Below, piece by piece: positions 19,607-31,425 of a stretch of 64,000 bases of DNA. Both the position numbers and the translations under genes were made by a program. The DNA is from Heliopora coerulea (Eukaryota; Cnidaria; Anthozoa; Scleralcyonacea; Helioporidae). The stretch covers positions 577,001 to 641,000 of the forward strand of contig JASJOG010000047.1 of the NCBI GenBank assembly GCA_030142905.1, in the 5' to 3' direction. Each line of letters starts with the position of its first letter. Within the stretch, counting starts at the first letter, position 1. The notes under the pieces are model-generated. The model had not been told where the DNA came from and did not search any database. It saw nothing but the letters and a program-made list of their open reading frames with translations.

Positions 19607-21646
19607 TTCGTCATCTGATCTTAACCCATTCAAGTCTTTCTATGCCACAAAAGAGGAAAGAATAAGTTTTCTTGATGGTATGAGGGCATCATGCAAGCTG
19701 GATGTTTCAAGGCTTCTTGCTGCGTTCGACCTGCACGAGTTCAATCATTTGTGCGACCTTGGAGGTTAGTATTAATTTCTGTTTCGATAAGGTCTTTTTG
19801 GAACCAATAGTTCTTCCGGTGGTAAGAACACAACATTTGGATTGCTGAATAGTAGAAACGTGTCCTTTGTATGGACTGATGAATCTAAATTCGTTATTTC
19901 TGTATCTCATCGCAAAGTATATGTATAGGTTATTTTGAGGCAACGAGGGGATATGTGATTTATTCACCGAGGGCGTAGCCTGAGGTCAATGAATCACATA
20001 TCCCCTCGTTGCCTCAAAGTAACTTACTTATATTCCGCATGGACGAGGTTGATTTGAGTAACAATTGCAAAGAGATGCTTTTGTTCTGAGAATCTTTCGG
20101 AATGCCTATCTAAGGCGCTGAAATAATACAATCGAAGTACGAACATCTGTAGTGGCCTTTTGAAGAGGTATATTTAAATTGCAAAGTGATGTGTTCGATA
20201 TTTTAATATGCTTGAAGTTGGTAAACATGAGTGGTGAGTCCGACGAGATTTTTTGAACACAAAATTTGTGTCGAATCGAATCTGACTGAACAGATCACAA
20301 GTATATAAGTTTTCTTCATACCTACCAAAGGGTTCATTGAAAAGATAGAGTCTGTTTCAGATGTTTTACAAAGAAGCAAGGACTGCTTCATGAATGGCCA
20401 ACAACAAAGGAATTTAAGGTAGACGATAGCGTTTCCCGAGTTTTTTAAATGTCATATAAAATTACCTCTTCATATGCTAATTTGTGAAGAAATTTTGGAA
20501 ATTTATGTTTCCTAAGCCGAAAAAATTAATTTCTCCACTTATAAAGTCACATGTGTCTTTATCACATATAAAGACACGGCACGGTTATGATTTCCCTTTG
20601 TAATTTTCTCTTGAATTCTTAGTGAATTTTATAAATATATTTATATTAATATACATGTTAATAAAAATAGCGTTTTGTCTAATCTTGCTCACCCTGCATC
20701 ACGCAGTTTGACTGGTACGATTGACAGCTATTACAACAGTGCTTGGCTACCATCAAAAACTGTGGAAAGCTGTTTCGCCTTATTAATAAATCCTATCAGT
20801 AGGTATCCTAAGTGCTCAAAAAGTATGGCAAAAATATGTCTTCCTTTGTGTTATAGGATATACTGGGGACGTCGGGTATGCAGCTTGTTCGATATACCCC
20901 AAGATGAAGATCACAGTTCTGGATCTGCCGTCTGTTATCGAGCTGTCACCTCAATTCAGACCTTCTGCTGACGAATGTCCTAATCAAGAAAATGTTAGTT
21001 TCTTGTCAGCAGATTTCTTCACCGATGAACTGCCATCTGCCAACTTGTACGTACTCACCAGAGTTCTTCACGACTGGGATGAAGACAAGATGAACTTGCT
21101 GCTGGGCAAGATCTTTAAAAGCCTTCCATCAGGTATGAATTAATCAGAAATGACATTGCATTGGTTAATAGTGGACGAGAGATACTTAAATTAGAGTTCC
21201 AACTTACTCAAAGACTTGTCAACACATTCACGACTAACAACGATTATTCTTGCTGGTTTTTTTTTACTTTGGGTAACTCCAGGCGACTTTACTCGTCAAG
21301 GGCACTGAGTAAATAATCAACCAGAGGTCCAACTCGCGTGAAAATTTGTCTCTAATTTTTTTTCCGCATGAGCTGGCCGCCATGTTCCTGGCAAGTTCCG
21401 CCGGCAGTTTTGACCCTTCCCACGACTTTTGCCGGTTAAATGTAGACACGGCAAAGTTTAATTCATAACATAGTAAAAATACAAAAAATGACTTAATCTT
21501 ATCAACCCTATGACGAAGGGGGTGTGGGGTGGTCTAGGGATTTGTGTCTAGTTGTTTAAACAACAAAAAAGGCTTTTTTTCGTTTAGGACGAAAGACGCT
21601 AGCCTCTGTTAACTGATGTCGTCAGCAAAAACAAGATAAGAGTTAA

Positions 21647-22398
21647 GGTGATGTTACACACTGGATGATTTTTAACGACGATTTTTAACGCAACAATGTT
21701 GCACAAAAATCGTGGCATGGCAGACGAGACAATTTTTTGTGCAACATGTTGCACAACGGCGGTGTTACACCGAACGATTCTTCTCAATTGAAATCTACCT
21801 CCCAGGCTTCGGCGTAGTTTCACTTTGCACGACCAAAAAAATAAACCTAATAGCGATAACGCTTCGCAGGAAAGGTTCATCAAAATGTTGCTGATATTAG
21901 AGTTTAGATGTGGAGGAACCGAAAGAACGTCAAAGAGAAATCTGGACAATAGCTTGGATAAACAGAAAGCATGAATCACTCCATTCGTCTGATTTTGACC
22001 ATGCACGTAACAAGATTGGCGTCAAAAATGAAAAAAGGACTATAAAACTCCATTATGACGGTGTTTTATTTTCCTTTTCACGCTTTACTTACCTCACCAT
22101 CAAAGCTCTTACCATTTTGTTCACATTCCTGCATTCACTGGCTGCTTTTCCGGGTAAATGCAACCTATAATGCAAGGGACTCTGGGAGATTGTTGCGATA
22201 AAAATCGGCGGCTATGTTGTTACACGAATCCAGTTCAATATTTTGCAACATGTTGCAGCAGTCATCGTTGCATTAAAAATCGATCGCAAAGAGCATGTTA
22301 CACGTATCCATTTTTTGTGCAACATTGTTGCGTTAAGAATCGTCGTTAAAAATCGTCGTTAAAATTCGTCGTTAAAAATCGTCCCGTGTAACATCGCC
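21647..22398. mobile_element. TTAA-flanked MITE, 752 bp, in intron 2 of ASMT copy C
   Basis: Flanked by TTAA (21643-21646 and 22399-22402). Terminal inverted repeats are GGTGATGTTACAC and GTGTAACATCGCC. Subterminal AACGACGATTTTT units occur in both orientations, along with TTGTGCAACATGTTGCA palindromes. No coding capacity. TTAA points to a piggyBac- or Kolobok-mobilised family. Confidence 0.8.
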
Positions 22399-22419
22399 TT
22401 AATATCAAATATAGTGTGA

Positions 22420-24740
22420 ATTATCTATTTAGACAAATAACAACGCCAGTTTCTTGAGTAAATTATCAATTTCATGTAAATCATCGTCAGACTACAATTC
22501 TTACATATTATTTTATCATTATTTATATTATTATTTGATTCATGAGTTCTTTTAACGCAGAGATGTGGGGGGGAGTTGCTGGAAACGATCGATAAAGTTA
22601 GCTCCATCAGATTAGACGTTGTTGCAGTTGTTACACTCCTTGGATTTTATCTCCAGAAAGTGCTCGAGTTTTGTTTTTTTTTTTATTTTATTTTATTTTT
22701 TTACACTCTTTCTTCATCGGACATAATCATGCGATTACATTCAGATAATATATATTGAAATTGACTGTTTCGATATTCCAACGCATACTTGCTTGGTTAG
22801 TTAAAAATACAATAATTTACTACACAATTTACTGAAAACCCCCAGGAGGAACTTTAAGTCCGCTGAATGGATTTGACTACGGTAAAATCCTTCTAATCTT
22901 GGCACGATTGAAAAACAAACAAATCTGAAAACTTGAGTGGATATCAATTCCGATAGAAAATACTTACCAAATATTTTTTGTAGCCACCTTCTTTGCCTCT
23001 GCAACCTTAATTTGATAATACCAAGACTACAAGACACCCTGATGGTCAAAATATTTAGGTTTCTGTTCAGCTAAAAACATGCCTGTGGATGTTCGCCAGA
23101 AGACGCTCGCCAGGAACATGGCGGCGTTTGAATTAATGAGATGCTCGAGAGGACATGGGCGAGGAAACAAACATCAAAGATGCCGACAGCGAGTTTGACC
23201 TCTGGTTGATTATTTACTTACTCTGTGGTCAAGGGAGACCTCCAGTCGCCATGTGTTGAAAAAGGGCCAGCAGTGGGGCACCCAAGGGAGGGGGGCTTAG
23301 GGGCTTTACGTCCGCCTCCCTTAGCAGCCACAAAAATCATTTCTATTGTGTCAACCAAAAAATAATACATATGTAACGTAAAATAAAAAAGAAATTAAAT
23401 TGTATAGAGGGTATGATACTGTGAAAGACAACCGTAAAGTTCTATAATTTCTATGTCACCTTACTAGTGTTTTGAGTACAAGGACTGTCAATTCATAATG
23501 TGGCCGGAATTAGTCTTCTCGAGACTGAAATACTCGTTGGGGATTATGCCTCAAAACCTCCTAACGGAGGCTCATTTAACATTCTAGCCCCCCCCCCCTT
23601 ACTAAAGAGCTGGGTGCGGCGTTGAAATTCCTAAATGTACAGCTCCTACTTATGTTTTGCAGATGCTCCACTACGACTTGAGGGTCATTAGGAGCGATTT
23701 TAATACATTGGGACGAACAATCGTTTGCTATAATCGTACTGAGCGGATCAACCAGAATCAGGGTTAGAGTCAGGATTCAGCTCCCAAATGCTGCAATACG
23801 ACTGGAGAATTATTATGTGTGACTTCAATTCATTCGGACGAATAATCGCTTGCCACAGATGTGCCAAGTGGATCAATCCTTACTTAGAAAAAATTTTTAT
23901 TAGTCATGTGTTTTGAAAAAAATTCTTGCCGTTGAACGAAGTGATGTTACCTGCAATGATTAGTTTGTCAAAATTCGCTGCAGGTGGTGACGGCGCTAGA
24001 TGTCCAAAACTGGAAGGCGAACAAAGGGCAACAGAATTTCCAAGAGCGACAAATCTTCCGGCAAAATATGCCAAATTTTCTGCAAAATGATAAAAGTCGT
24101 TAAAATAATGGAATATTCAGCTTCCACGACACCTATAAAGTATCATAACACTTAATAAAAAATTAGTTTGCATTCAAAATGCATTTTCAATGCACAAATA
24201 GCGACTATAAGTCTTACACTTTCATCACGTCTTGGGGGGGAAGCAAAAATTCTCTGGAGGACACGAAATTCCCCCCATGCCCCTCTTCGGGCTGCCACTG
24301 TCGTTGCTGTTGTACTTGAAATTATAACTTAGTTCTACCTTTCGTAAAACTTCCAGTTAAAGAAAAATGAGAAATGTTGCTCTCCTTATTTTAAGACAAC
24401 GACGTATAATTAGGTCTGAATATTTCATACATTTTTGAGATTGTCTTCTGCAATACTCATTTGAATAAAATAAATTTTATTCCTATCTAGTCGACACTGT
24501 TTACTAAATGCAATCACCGACTGTTACTCTGTATCACATAGTTAGATATTAGTTTATGGATCCCTAAAGCTTTGTATGTAAATTTTCTTTCTCAATCCAA
24601 GTGATAATTTGGTTCTTTATCGTTCTGATCCTAATTCTTCGGTACGCGTCTAAATTTAAGAAAAAAAGAAAGAATTCTCAGCAATATCAAATCATTTGAT
24701 ATTGATATTAACTCTCTCCTATCCGTACCCGACGTTTTGA
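22420..24740. other. Intronic DNA, repeats, no gene seen
   Basis: Includes a T-rich tract near 22670-22700, a degenerate direct repeat at about 23645-23885 (two units with GACGAA[T/C]AATCG and GATCAA cores, about 130 bp apart), and poly-C stretches at 23588 and 24233. No convincing ORF on either strand. Confidence 0.4.
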
Positions 24741-25450
24741 TTTTACTAGAGGTAACGCCAGGCGATTTTACTGGTCAAGGGGAGACCCTCCCGATTGGAA
24801 AGCCCTGGAAAACGACGAAACATTCGTGTGGAATCATTATTTCCTTGAAATGTTTCTCGAACATGGCTAAACATGGAAATATTTTGAGATAAACATTCAC
24901 GAGCGGTGTAAATTAGTGTATGTAGAACAGTTAAAGCAGCAAAGTCCTGGTCAACTTGGCAAACATGGTTTCTCGCGTGGGCAATGAACGAAGAAACGAT
25001 GTTTCCCAAACAGAAACTGAGCCCAGCCAAGGAAAGCAGATTTTACTTCCGCAACAATGTTTCCAACATTTGAGAAAACATCAAAAATCTCAAATGTTTC
25101 CGCATTGCGCAACACTGTTTCCTCGTTTGCCCTGAGCATCACGGACCGCAAAACAATCTCAGCTTACAGATTCGGTTTACGATACAAGTGCGAAATTGCA
25201 GTTTAGCGGACACACCTGGCCGCTGATCTTTGTAGTCGACTCAACAACAAATATTATGAATTTTTAGCGGGAAATTTAAATGCAGCTATGGCCACAGTCA
25301 AACGTGGAATAGCCTTAGTCTACGAAGATATCACTCAATTCACAAAAAATAAAGAAACTTTACAAACATACTTACTCTACTACCAATACTAACCCTAAAT
25401 CTTAACACTAACCCTAATCCTAATTCTAACCCTTACTACATGTTATATGT
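24741..25450. repeat. Interspersed repeat copies and a telomere-like stretch
   Basis: 24750-24790 holds GCCAGGCGATTTTACTGGTC, a motif also near 21280, 23205-23262 (inverted) and 35389-35432. 24840-25110 is rich in AACATGTTTC-like words typical of a MITE family. 25387-25437 is a degenerate run of CTAACCCTAA-type words, resembling interstitial telomeric repeat. Confidence 0.4.
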
Positions 25451-26260
25451 GTAATAAACCTATTTTTCCTTACGTCGTGGCTCTTAAAATTTTCCCGCCA
25501 AATCTCACTTTACTTGACTATTGAGCCAACAATATGGTCATTATCCAGTTGCGTTCGCAAAACTGCACTCTAGCCCGGTTTATTTGCTAAGAAAACCCTT
25601 TCTACATGACAAAGTGTGATCGATTGCAGAAAACATATTCCAGTCAATGAATGCAATTAATGTACGCGTGACTGTAATGACGTGTTTGTTTTTCTTTCTG
25701 TTATAAGGTGGAGGGCTTCTGATTGGAGAGATCCTTCTGCGAGATGACAAGACCGGACCAGTTATCGCGAACCTCCGCTCGATTCTCATGCTTGCTGTTT
25801 GCAGTCGTGGAGCACGTGAGAGGTCAGGTCTAGAGTACAGAAAGATTTTAGAGGGTCATGGCTTTATGGATGTGCAAACTAAAGTCACTCAGGGAATGTT
25901 CCTTGATGCCATATTTGCGAGGAAGCCTTGGTAGCATTTACTGATAAGTTTGGATGAGTGCTTGATAATTTCTACCAAATGGCAAGTGGCACTCCGGAGG
26001 ACAGGTATTATAGATAATTACAGAATACTGCTCGTATAGTGATCGAACAGACTAGCCAATAAACAAAAATAAAAGAAGAATTTTTAAAAAGTAATAAAAG
26101 AAGGACTTCCTACACCTCTGGCCCTACATGTGTAAGACTCTCAATTCCAGGTTAAATACCCACCGGATAGAAACAACTGAAACTTGAAAACCAGACAAAC
26201 AGAACACGAAGTACAAAACAACGGTAACTCCGAACAAGGATAAAATTTCTTTTTTATTTT

Positions 26261-26597
26261 ATTCGACGTTTCGACTAACTTTTAGTCATCTTCAGGAATG
26301 ATAGAATTACACGTGACTGCGCTATATATACTAGCTTAATATAAAAGAAAGCAAATTCCGAAAAACAAGGTCATCTTTCAACTTAAGATTTAAGTTAACA
26401 ATCTTCAGACCAAGTGAACTACATAGGAGAACTACATGTATATATAAACCTTAGGTTCTCTTAAGTAGTTCACTTGGTCTGAACATGATTTTGTAATAAA
26501 ATCGAAATATCACCACTTCGCAGTTTTCATCTTTTGTTAACTTAAATCTTAAGTTGAAAGATGACCTTGTTTTTCGGAATTTGCCTTCTTTTATATG
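26261..26597. mobile_element. Fold-back element with hammerhead-like motif
   Basis: Minus strand 26261-26300 gives ATTC, CTGAAGATGA, a CTAA/TTAG stem, GAAACGTC, GAAT: a hammerhead-like hairpin whose outer bases pair. Next to it 26338-26597 is a near-perfect inverted repeat; both arms contain GCAAATTCCGAAAAACAAGG and AACTTAAG words. No coding capacity. Probably a Penelope-related terminal sequence plus MITE (inference). Confidence 0.6.
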
Positions 26598-26599
26598 TT

Positions 26600-28340
26600 T
26601 TGAAGTTGTCGGCTGGTCAAGGTTTTTGGACGAATACTAGCTTAACACCATGACGTTATGGTTATTAATAGAAAACTGTGAGTTCTCAGGAAGCCTTCGC
26701 ACCGTCGTTGAGCACCGGTTTTTGTCGGTAGATCGCGAGTGCTTTTTTAAATACTAATCCCGACCGGTGATTGGCTTTCTCTATGATTACACTATTGCTT
26801 AAAATAAAGTTACATAAATCAAAACGTTTGTCTGGTTCTGATTCATCAGTGCGGAATTCCATCAAGTTTATCAGGTAGTCAAAATGTTCGTATTGGTCAA
26901 TGGGTTTGTAGATCTCAGATTTCGTATACGTTGTGTGTTCGTTAATTTTAGCGTAGAGGCATCTGTCTGTCTTTCTTATATAATCACAAATATACTATAT
27001 ATACTATGTATAATTTTCAGCTTTGAATCTGATTAATCATCTTTTAACACAACATGAGTGGAGAGATTAAAAAAACTCAAAATTTCTGTAAAATCTTTTT
27101 TTTTGTGATTATGCATTAATGTAAAAATTAGCTAAATTTTGTCAATATATTTACACATGACTGCACCAAATTGCAAATCTTGGATATAAAAAGTTTTCTT
27201 AATCATGACTGTAACAGGCAAAGTTACCACACTTTTGTCAAGGTTTTGCCCACGTTTCTATTTTACTGGTAAAATTTTGGAATTGTTTTGGATTGATTCT
27301 TCTTGCCACGAAAGAGCTGACACTACAAACACTGGAAAACTATTAGTGTAACTCCTGACACTAACAATGAACTTCTGGCAGGATTCCACTTATCAAAATA
27401 TCAAGGTGGTGCTCTAACCCCCTGTTTTTGTTTCTTCAATGTATATTCACCTCGATTTCATTAGTCTGACACTTTTTAGATTGATAATCGCTACCATGAC
27501 TGCAAAGGAAGTGATTTGACCACAGTTGACCCTTTTTGACCTACGGATTGCACGTTGTAACAGTATATTCTGATAGTGAAGAAATGAGATCTGATCACCA
27601 ATTGTTCTTCCAATGAAATGGAACTAATGAAAATAGGTATGGCTGGATCTAACTACACGCAGTCATTTTCATGAAATACCACAATCACTCAAAGTCAACG
27701 TAAAGATACTAGTCCAAAGCTGTATGGCATAATTTACGCACAAACAGGCATCATTACTTGATAAGTATTTTGAAGTTGGAGTAAATTCTTTATTTCTCCC
27801 ACACTGATGATTATAAAATGGTATGCTAGAAATCAGGTGGTACAACGTTTTCGACGTTGAAAATTCCACAATTTTCCACACAGTAGACAGACAGAATCAC
27901 CATCCATCTCCTTGAATCTTGGATCCAACATAGTAAAGCTGATCGACCATTCAAGTTGATTGACTCGATTCAGGTGATCAGAGGTGGATTGAAAGGTATT
28001 TTTAACGGGAAATGTTTGACCACGGTTGTTTGACCCTGTTTGACTTACAGATTGGACGTTAAAAATTTAAAAATTTTCCCTAGAGCAGAACATAACATCC
28101 ATTTCCTGAAATCTTGGATCCACCACAGCAAAGCATATCGAACGTTCAAATTTGATTACGAATCGATCAGATTGAACCATGGATTTAAGCACGATCGAAA
28201 CATGTAAAAAGAATAGAAAACTGGAATTAATCCTTTCAATGTCGGTTATCGCAGATCGCTGATCTATTCACCGAAGATGGCCTTTCACGGCTCAATTTGC
28301 GTTCCGTCAGTTTCTTGTTTTGGATAATAAACCTATGTGT
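26600..28340. other. No gene seen; old internal duplication
   Basis: Non-coding. Two diverged units: 27508-27555 with 27880-27960, and 28012-28060 with 28100-28190, share TTGACC/TTTGACC words, CTTGGATCCA and GATCGA contexts about 500 bp and 210 bp apart. No ORF of note. Confidence 0.35.
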
Positions 28341-28355
28341 TGACGTTATGCATAA

Positions 28356-28469
28356 ACGCTGTTTTCCATATGGCGAATCTTATCGCACGGGTCGATATTT
28401 CTATGCATAAATTGGGACAAAAGAGAAAGCCGCTTCGCACGATAAAATTCACTAAGTGGAAATCAGCCT
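28356..28469. mobile_element. Small Harbinger-type MITE, 114 bp
   Basis: TAA flanks on both sides (28353-28355, 28470-28472). Imperfect inverted ends ACGCTGTTTTCCATATGGCG and the inverse of CACTAAGTGGAAATCAGCCT resemble the TIRs of the complete Harbinger at 4988-8185 (GCCTATTTTCCACTAGGCGG). Confidence 0.55.
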
Positions 28470-28559
28470 TAATGATTTATGTGCGAAATGGGAAGCCGGA
28501 GGTAACCAAAAGGAAACCTTTAATTTAATTGGGGGAAACGTCTAGCTCCAAGGAAAAAA

Positions 28560-30100
28560 ACAACGTTTCGACTGTTCTTCCGTCACTTTCAAGTTTGAAG
28601 TTTGAATTAAAAATTACCGTATACATATACGGTTGAAACTTGGTAGGTTTCCAAGTTTCCAAACCCAACACTTCACCACGCCCAATAGTCTCCTTACCTG
28701 GATCTCCATCCCACCAAGTTCCAAAATTTCTATCCAAATTACTCTCACCCCTGATCCAATCCTCACCATATACCACAGGCAACGTAAAAACATTCCTGGA
28801 CCAAATACAAAACCTCAAAATCAGCAAGGATGGAACCATGGTTTCCTTCGACGTCGTCTCTTTATTCACATCCATCCCACGCGCAACTGCTATCACCATC
28901 ACAGACCGCATACTCAGCGAAAACGAATCTTCGAAATCGAAAACCAACCTCGACAAACATGACATTCTGGACTTACTGAACCTCTGCGTATGTACTGAAC
29001 TCCGATTCCAAGACACATGTTACAGACAGGTATCTGGGACACCCATGGGTTCACTCCTTTCAAGCGGTCATGCAAGACCTAGAAAAGAGGACGACAGCAG
29101 ACAAAGAAGACATCACCTTTTGGAAAAGATACGTCAATAACGTATTCGCCATTGTCAAGACGGAGAAGTTAAACAACACAACTAATGACAACATTCGCTT
29201 CACCAAAGAAGAAAAAGACAACCAACTTACCTTCCCAGACTTTCCCCTACCCAAAAACAATGACGGCATCCTGACCGCGCAAGTATACAGAGAGAACACC
29301 CACATTGACCAAGTATTAAACTACCACAGCAACCACCCTACGCAACACAAAGTCAGCTGCATCCGTACCCTACACAATCGCATTGAAACTCACTGCAACA
29401 CAGTCCAAAGCAAAGAAAAAGAGCTCAAATACCTCCACGACACGTTCATCAAAAACAACTACCCTACAATTTCACTCGCAAACACAGCAACACAAAGAAA
29501 AAGCAACCGAAGTCACACAAGGAAAACATCGACCAATCCCCACAAGAAAAGAGAGCCACCTTTCCATACATCCACGGCAGTTTGAAAATGACAGCCCGAA
29601 TCCTTCGCAAACACAACATACTCATCGCCTACAAACCGTCAAACAAGATTGCAACGTACTTTACCGAACACAAAGACTACGTTACAACAGCGGACAAACG
29701 CAACGCCATCTACATGTTCAACTGCAACGACTGTACACAAAGCTACATCGGTGAAACTTCCAAAAAGGTCAAAACAAGTCTGACAGAACACGAAAACGCC
29801 ATCAAAAGACATGATCCAAGATCGATCTCAGCAAACCACGCTGACGAGCAAGGGCACTCGTTTGATATTTCAAACACCAAAATCTTAGGACATGCAAAAT
29901 CAAGACATGCACGAAAATTTCTTGAAGCCAGGCACAGCATCCACTCCTCCACGAGCAACCGGCATATAGGCATCCCAGAAACCTACCTCCAACTGAAGTG
30001 CTTCTACCCCCACCAATGTCTCCATATATTATATGTATATATCAAAATATATTATCAAGGTGTCATCAGAAGTGAATGGGAGGGTCGATGAATCGAGTTG
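28560..30100 (+). pseudogene. Penelope-like element: reverse transcriptase plus GIY-YIG endonuclease, broken
   Basis: Retroelement protein split over three frames. 28640-29060: RT motifs VSFDVVSLFTSIPR and GTPMGS. 29070-29560: palm region with WKRYVNNVFAIV, where the catalytic YVDD Asp pair is changed to Asn-Asn, then LNYHSNHP. 29582-30091: GIY-YIG nuclease with AIYMFNCNDCTQSYIGET, then TEHENAIKRHD and a C-terminal RHARKFLEARH. The domain order RT then GIY-YIG is canonical for Penelope-like elements. At least two frameshifts (about 29065 and 29570) and the mutated active site show it is dead. The hammerhead at 30487 lies downstream on the same strand. Confidence 0.88.
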
Positions 30101-30159
30101 AAAGCTTAAGACCAAAACCGCAAATCCGGGGAACCGCGTTCAAGAATCTCATATGCCTG

Positions 30160-30440
30160 AGTATCGAGCTTGAAGATCGTTCATCTACCTTAATATATCC
30201 AAGCTCTCACGTTTCTCAAACATCAAACTGCTTCAATCATTATTAATATATAGTGGCTTCCGCTTAGGTCACACATATATATCGAATTTGCACCTTAGCT
30301 CACCATCTGAGTCTTGGTAGCTCAATGGTTAGAGCGTCTAACCGGTCATCATCAGGTTGTGGGTTCGATTCCCGTCTGGGGCTCAGAAATCATTTTCTGA
30401 GTATCGAGCTTGAAGATCGTTCATCTACCTTAATATATAT
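30160..30440 (+). repeat. tRNA-bearing monomer downstream of the Penelope-like element
   Basis: One full unit of the same repeat found inside both Polinton fragments, bounded by two direct copies of GAGTATCGAGCTTGAAGATC (from 30160 and about 30399), period about 239 bp. Contains GTGGCTTCCGCTTAGGT, an AT-rich linker and the tRNA-like unit. It follows the Penelope-like reading frame by about 70 bp. Confidence 0.8.
30311..30382 (+). tRNA. tRNA-like sequence in monomer
   Basis: 72-nt tRNA-like unit with GGTAGCTCAATGGTTAGAGC A-box region and GGTTCGATTCC B-box. Position 33 is not T and the anticodon stem is imperfect. Likely the Pol III promoter/tRNA relic of a repeat rather than a working tRNA. 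Confidence 0.5.
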
Positions 30441-30486
30441 TTGAGTTGCCTATATAATATAGGCTTCTCCATCCTGCTCGTCAGCA

Positions 30487-30530
30487 TTACACTGATGAGG
30501 CCCAGTAGGCCGAAACGGTTCCGTCTGTAG
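30487..30530 (+). ncRNA. Hammerhead ribozyme (type I, minimal)
   Basis: All conserved core nucleotides are present: CTGATGA (30492-30498) and GAAA (30512-30515). Stem I pairs TTACA (30487-30491) with TGTAG (30526-30530). Stem II is GGCC/GGCC with a 5-nt loop CAGTA. Stem III is ACG/CGT closed by a GTTC tetraloop. Predicted self-cleavage is after C30525. Hammerheads are known in Penelope-like retroelements and retrozymes, where they process tandem transcripts. It lies on the same strand as the Penelope-like ORF and just after the tRNA-like monomer. Confidence 0.88.
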
Positions 30531-30531
<1 letters not shown>

Positions 30532-30564
<33 letters not shown>

Positions 30565-30593
30565 GAGAGAGAGACAGTATGTGTGTGTGTGTA
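30532..30593. repeat. AT and GT microsatellites
   Basis: About 15 AT dinucleotides followed by GA-rich sequence and a short GT run, directly after the hammerhead ribozyme. Confidence 0.9.
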
Positions 30594-30599
30594 CAAAAA

Positions 30600-31400
30600 C
30601 TAAACTGGAGATACCCATCTTGGAACTTGATATTCAAGTAAACACAGTAAGTATGGTAATATTTTGACTCTATTGCAGGGTCATTATCAAACCAAATGAT
30701 TACTAACTTGCTGAAAACAGTATATACAGTATACACGAGAATGACATCATTAATTAATTCACATGACTGGATTTATGATATCGGCTTTACAGTTAGGTGG
30801 TAAAGTACTGTAAGTATGTTGCATGTAAAATTATTTTAAGAAAAGAGAACGAAAGTTCTATACTAGTTTTGATGCCATGGTTTATTTCGGGCTTGTTAAG
30901 TTTTATGAGAAGCACTTTGAGTATCAGTCACTTATAGGAGTTAGACTGTTTAAAAGAGTGTAATATTTTAATATTATTAAAGACCAGGTTCCTTATGCTG
31001 GGTGTGATGTGGCAAGAAGAGTTTTGTAAGGTTCTCATAAAGAGTGTTACTGTATGTTGAGCAAAAGTGAGTTAGTCCCTAGAGCCAACAGAATAGGAAC
31101 ATTAATTTTCTGTATCTTTGGGAGTCCATAAGCAGTAATATACTTGGTCTGGAGCCAGTTGGTGCTAGTTTTTTGAACTGCTAATCAGAAATTACTTTTG
31201 TTTTCTTGAGATTTTAAATGAAAGTTCACACTTTGGTTTCTTGTTTCATCATTGTGTTAACCAGGTCATCATTCAAAGGAGCAAATTCAGAAGTGTCACA
31301 AAGTAATTCTTCCATCTAAAAAAATTGTCAGCTGGCTATGGTTTTGGTCAAACCTTCAAAAGACCAACACCAAACTACATATACCGTATATGGTAGGAGA
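30600..31400. other. No gene seen
   Basis: AT-rich intergenic sequence; no open frame with recognisable content and no clear repeat structure. Confidence 0.4.
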
Positions 31401-31425
31401 GTTTCTCCAGGGCATTGCTACTTTT

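Larger units (their letters stand above)
19607..25934 (+). pseudogene. ASMT: ASMT-like gene, copy C, lacking the 5' part of exon 1
   Basis: Three ASMT exons on the plus strand. The 3' portion of exon 1 (about 19607-19764: FKSFYATKEER, FDLHEFNHLCDLGG) ends at a GTTAGT donor. Exon 2 is 20857-21132 (GYTGDVGYAA, ITVLDLPSVIE, RVLHDWDEDKMN), exactly the same 276 bp as in copies A and B. Exon 3 is 25708-25934 (GGGLLIGEILLRDD, ARERSGLEYRK, DAIFARKPW). Exons 2 and 3 are open and phased, with conserved SAM-binding and catalytic His-Asp motifs. The first 140 or so residues (dimerisation domain) are missing upstream, so unless a distant 5' exon exists this is a 5'-truncated copy. Intron 2 is 4.6 kb and filled with repeats. 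It is clearly more diverged than A and B are from each other. Confidence 0.75.

Noticed and set aside
23266..24302. A further hAT element bounded by CAGTGGGGC and GCCACTG
   Set aside because: The ends look suggestive but the flanking 8-mers do not match and the inverted ends agree only for a few bases.
28525..29016. Long minus-strand ORF of 163 codons
   Set aside because: Antisense shadow of the Penelope-like reverse transcriptase; the plus strand has the conserved RT motifs.
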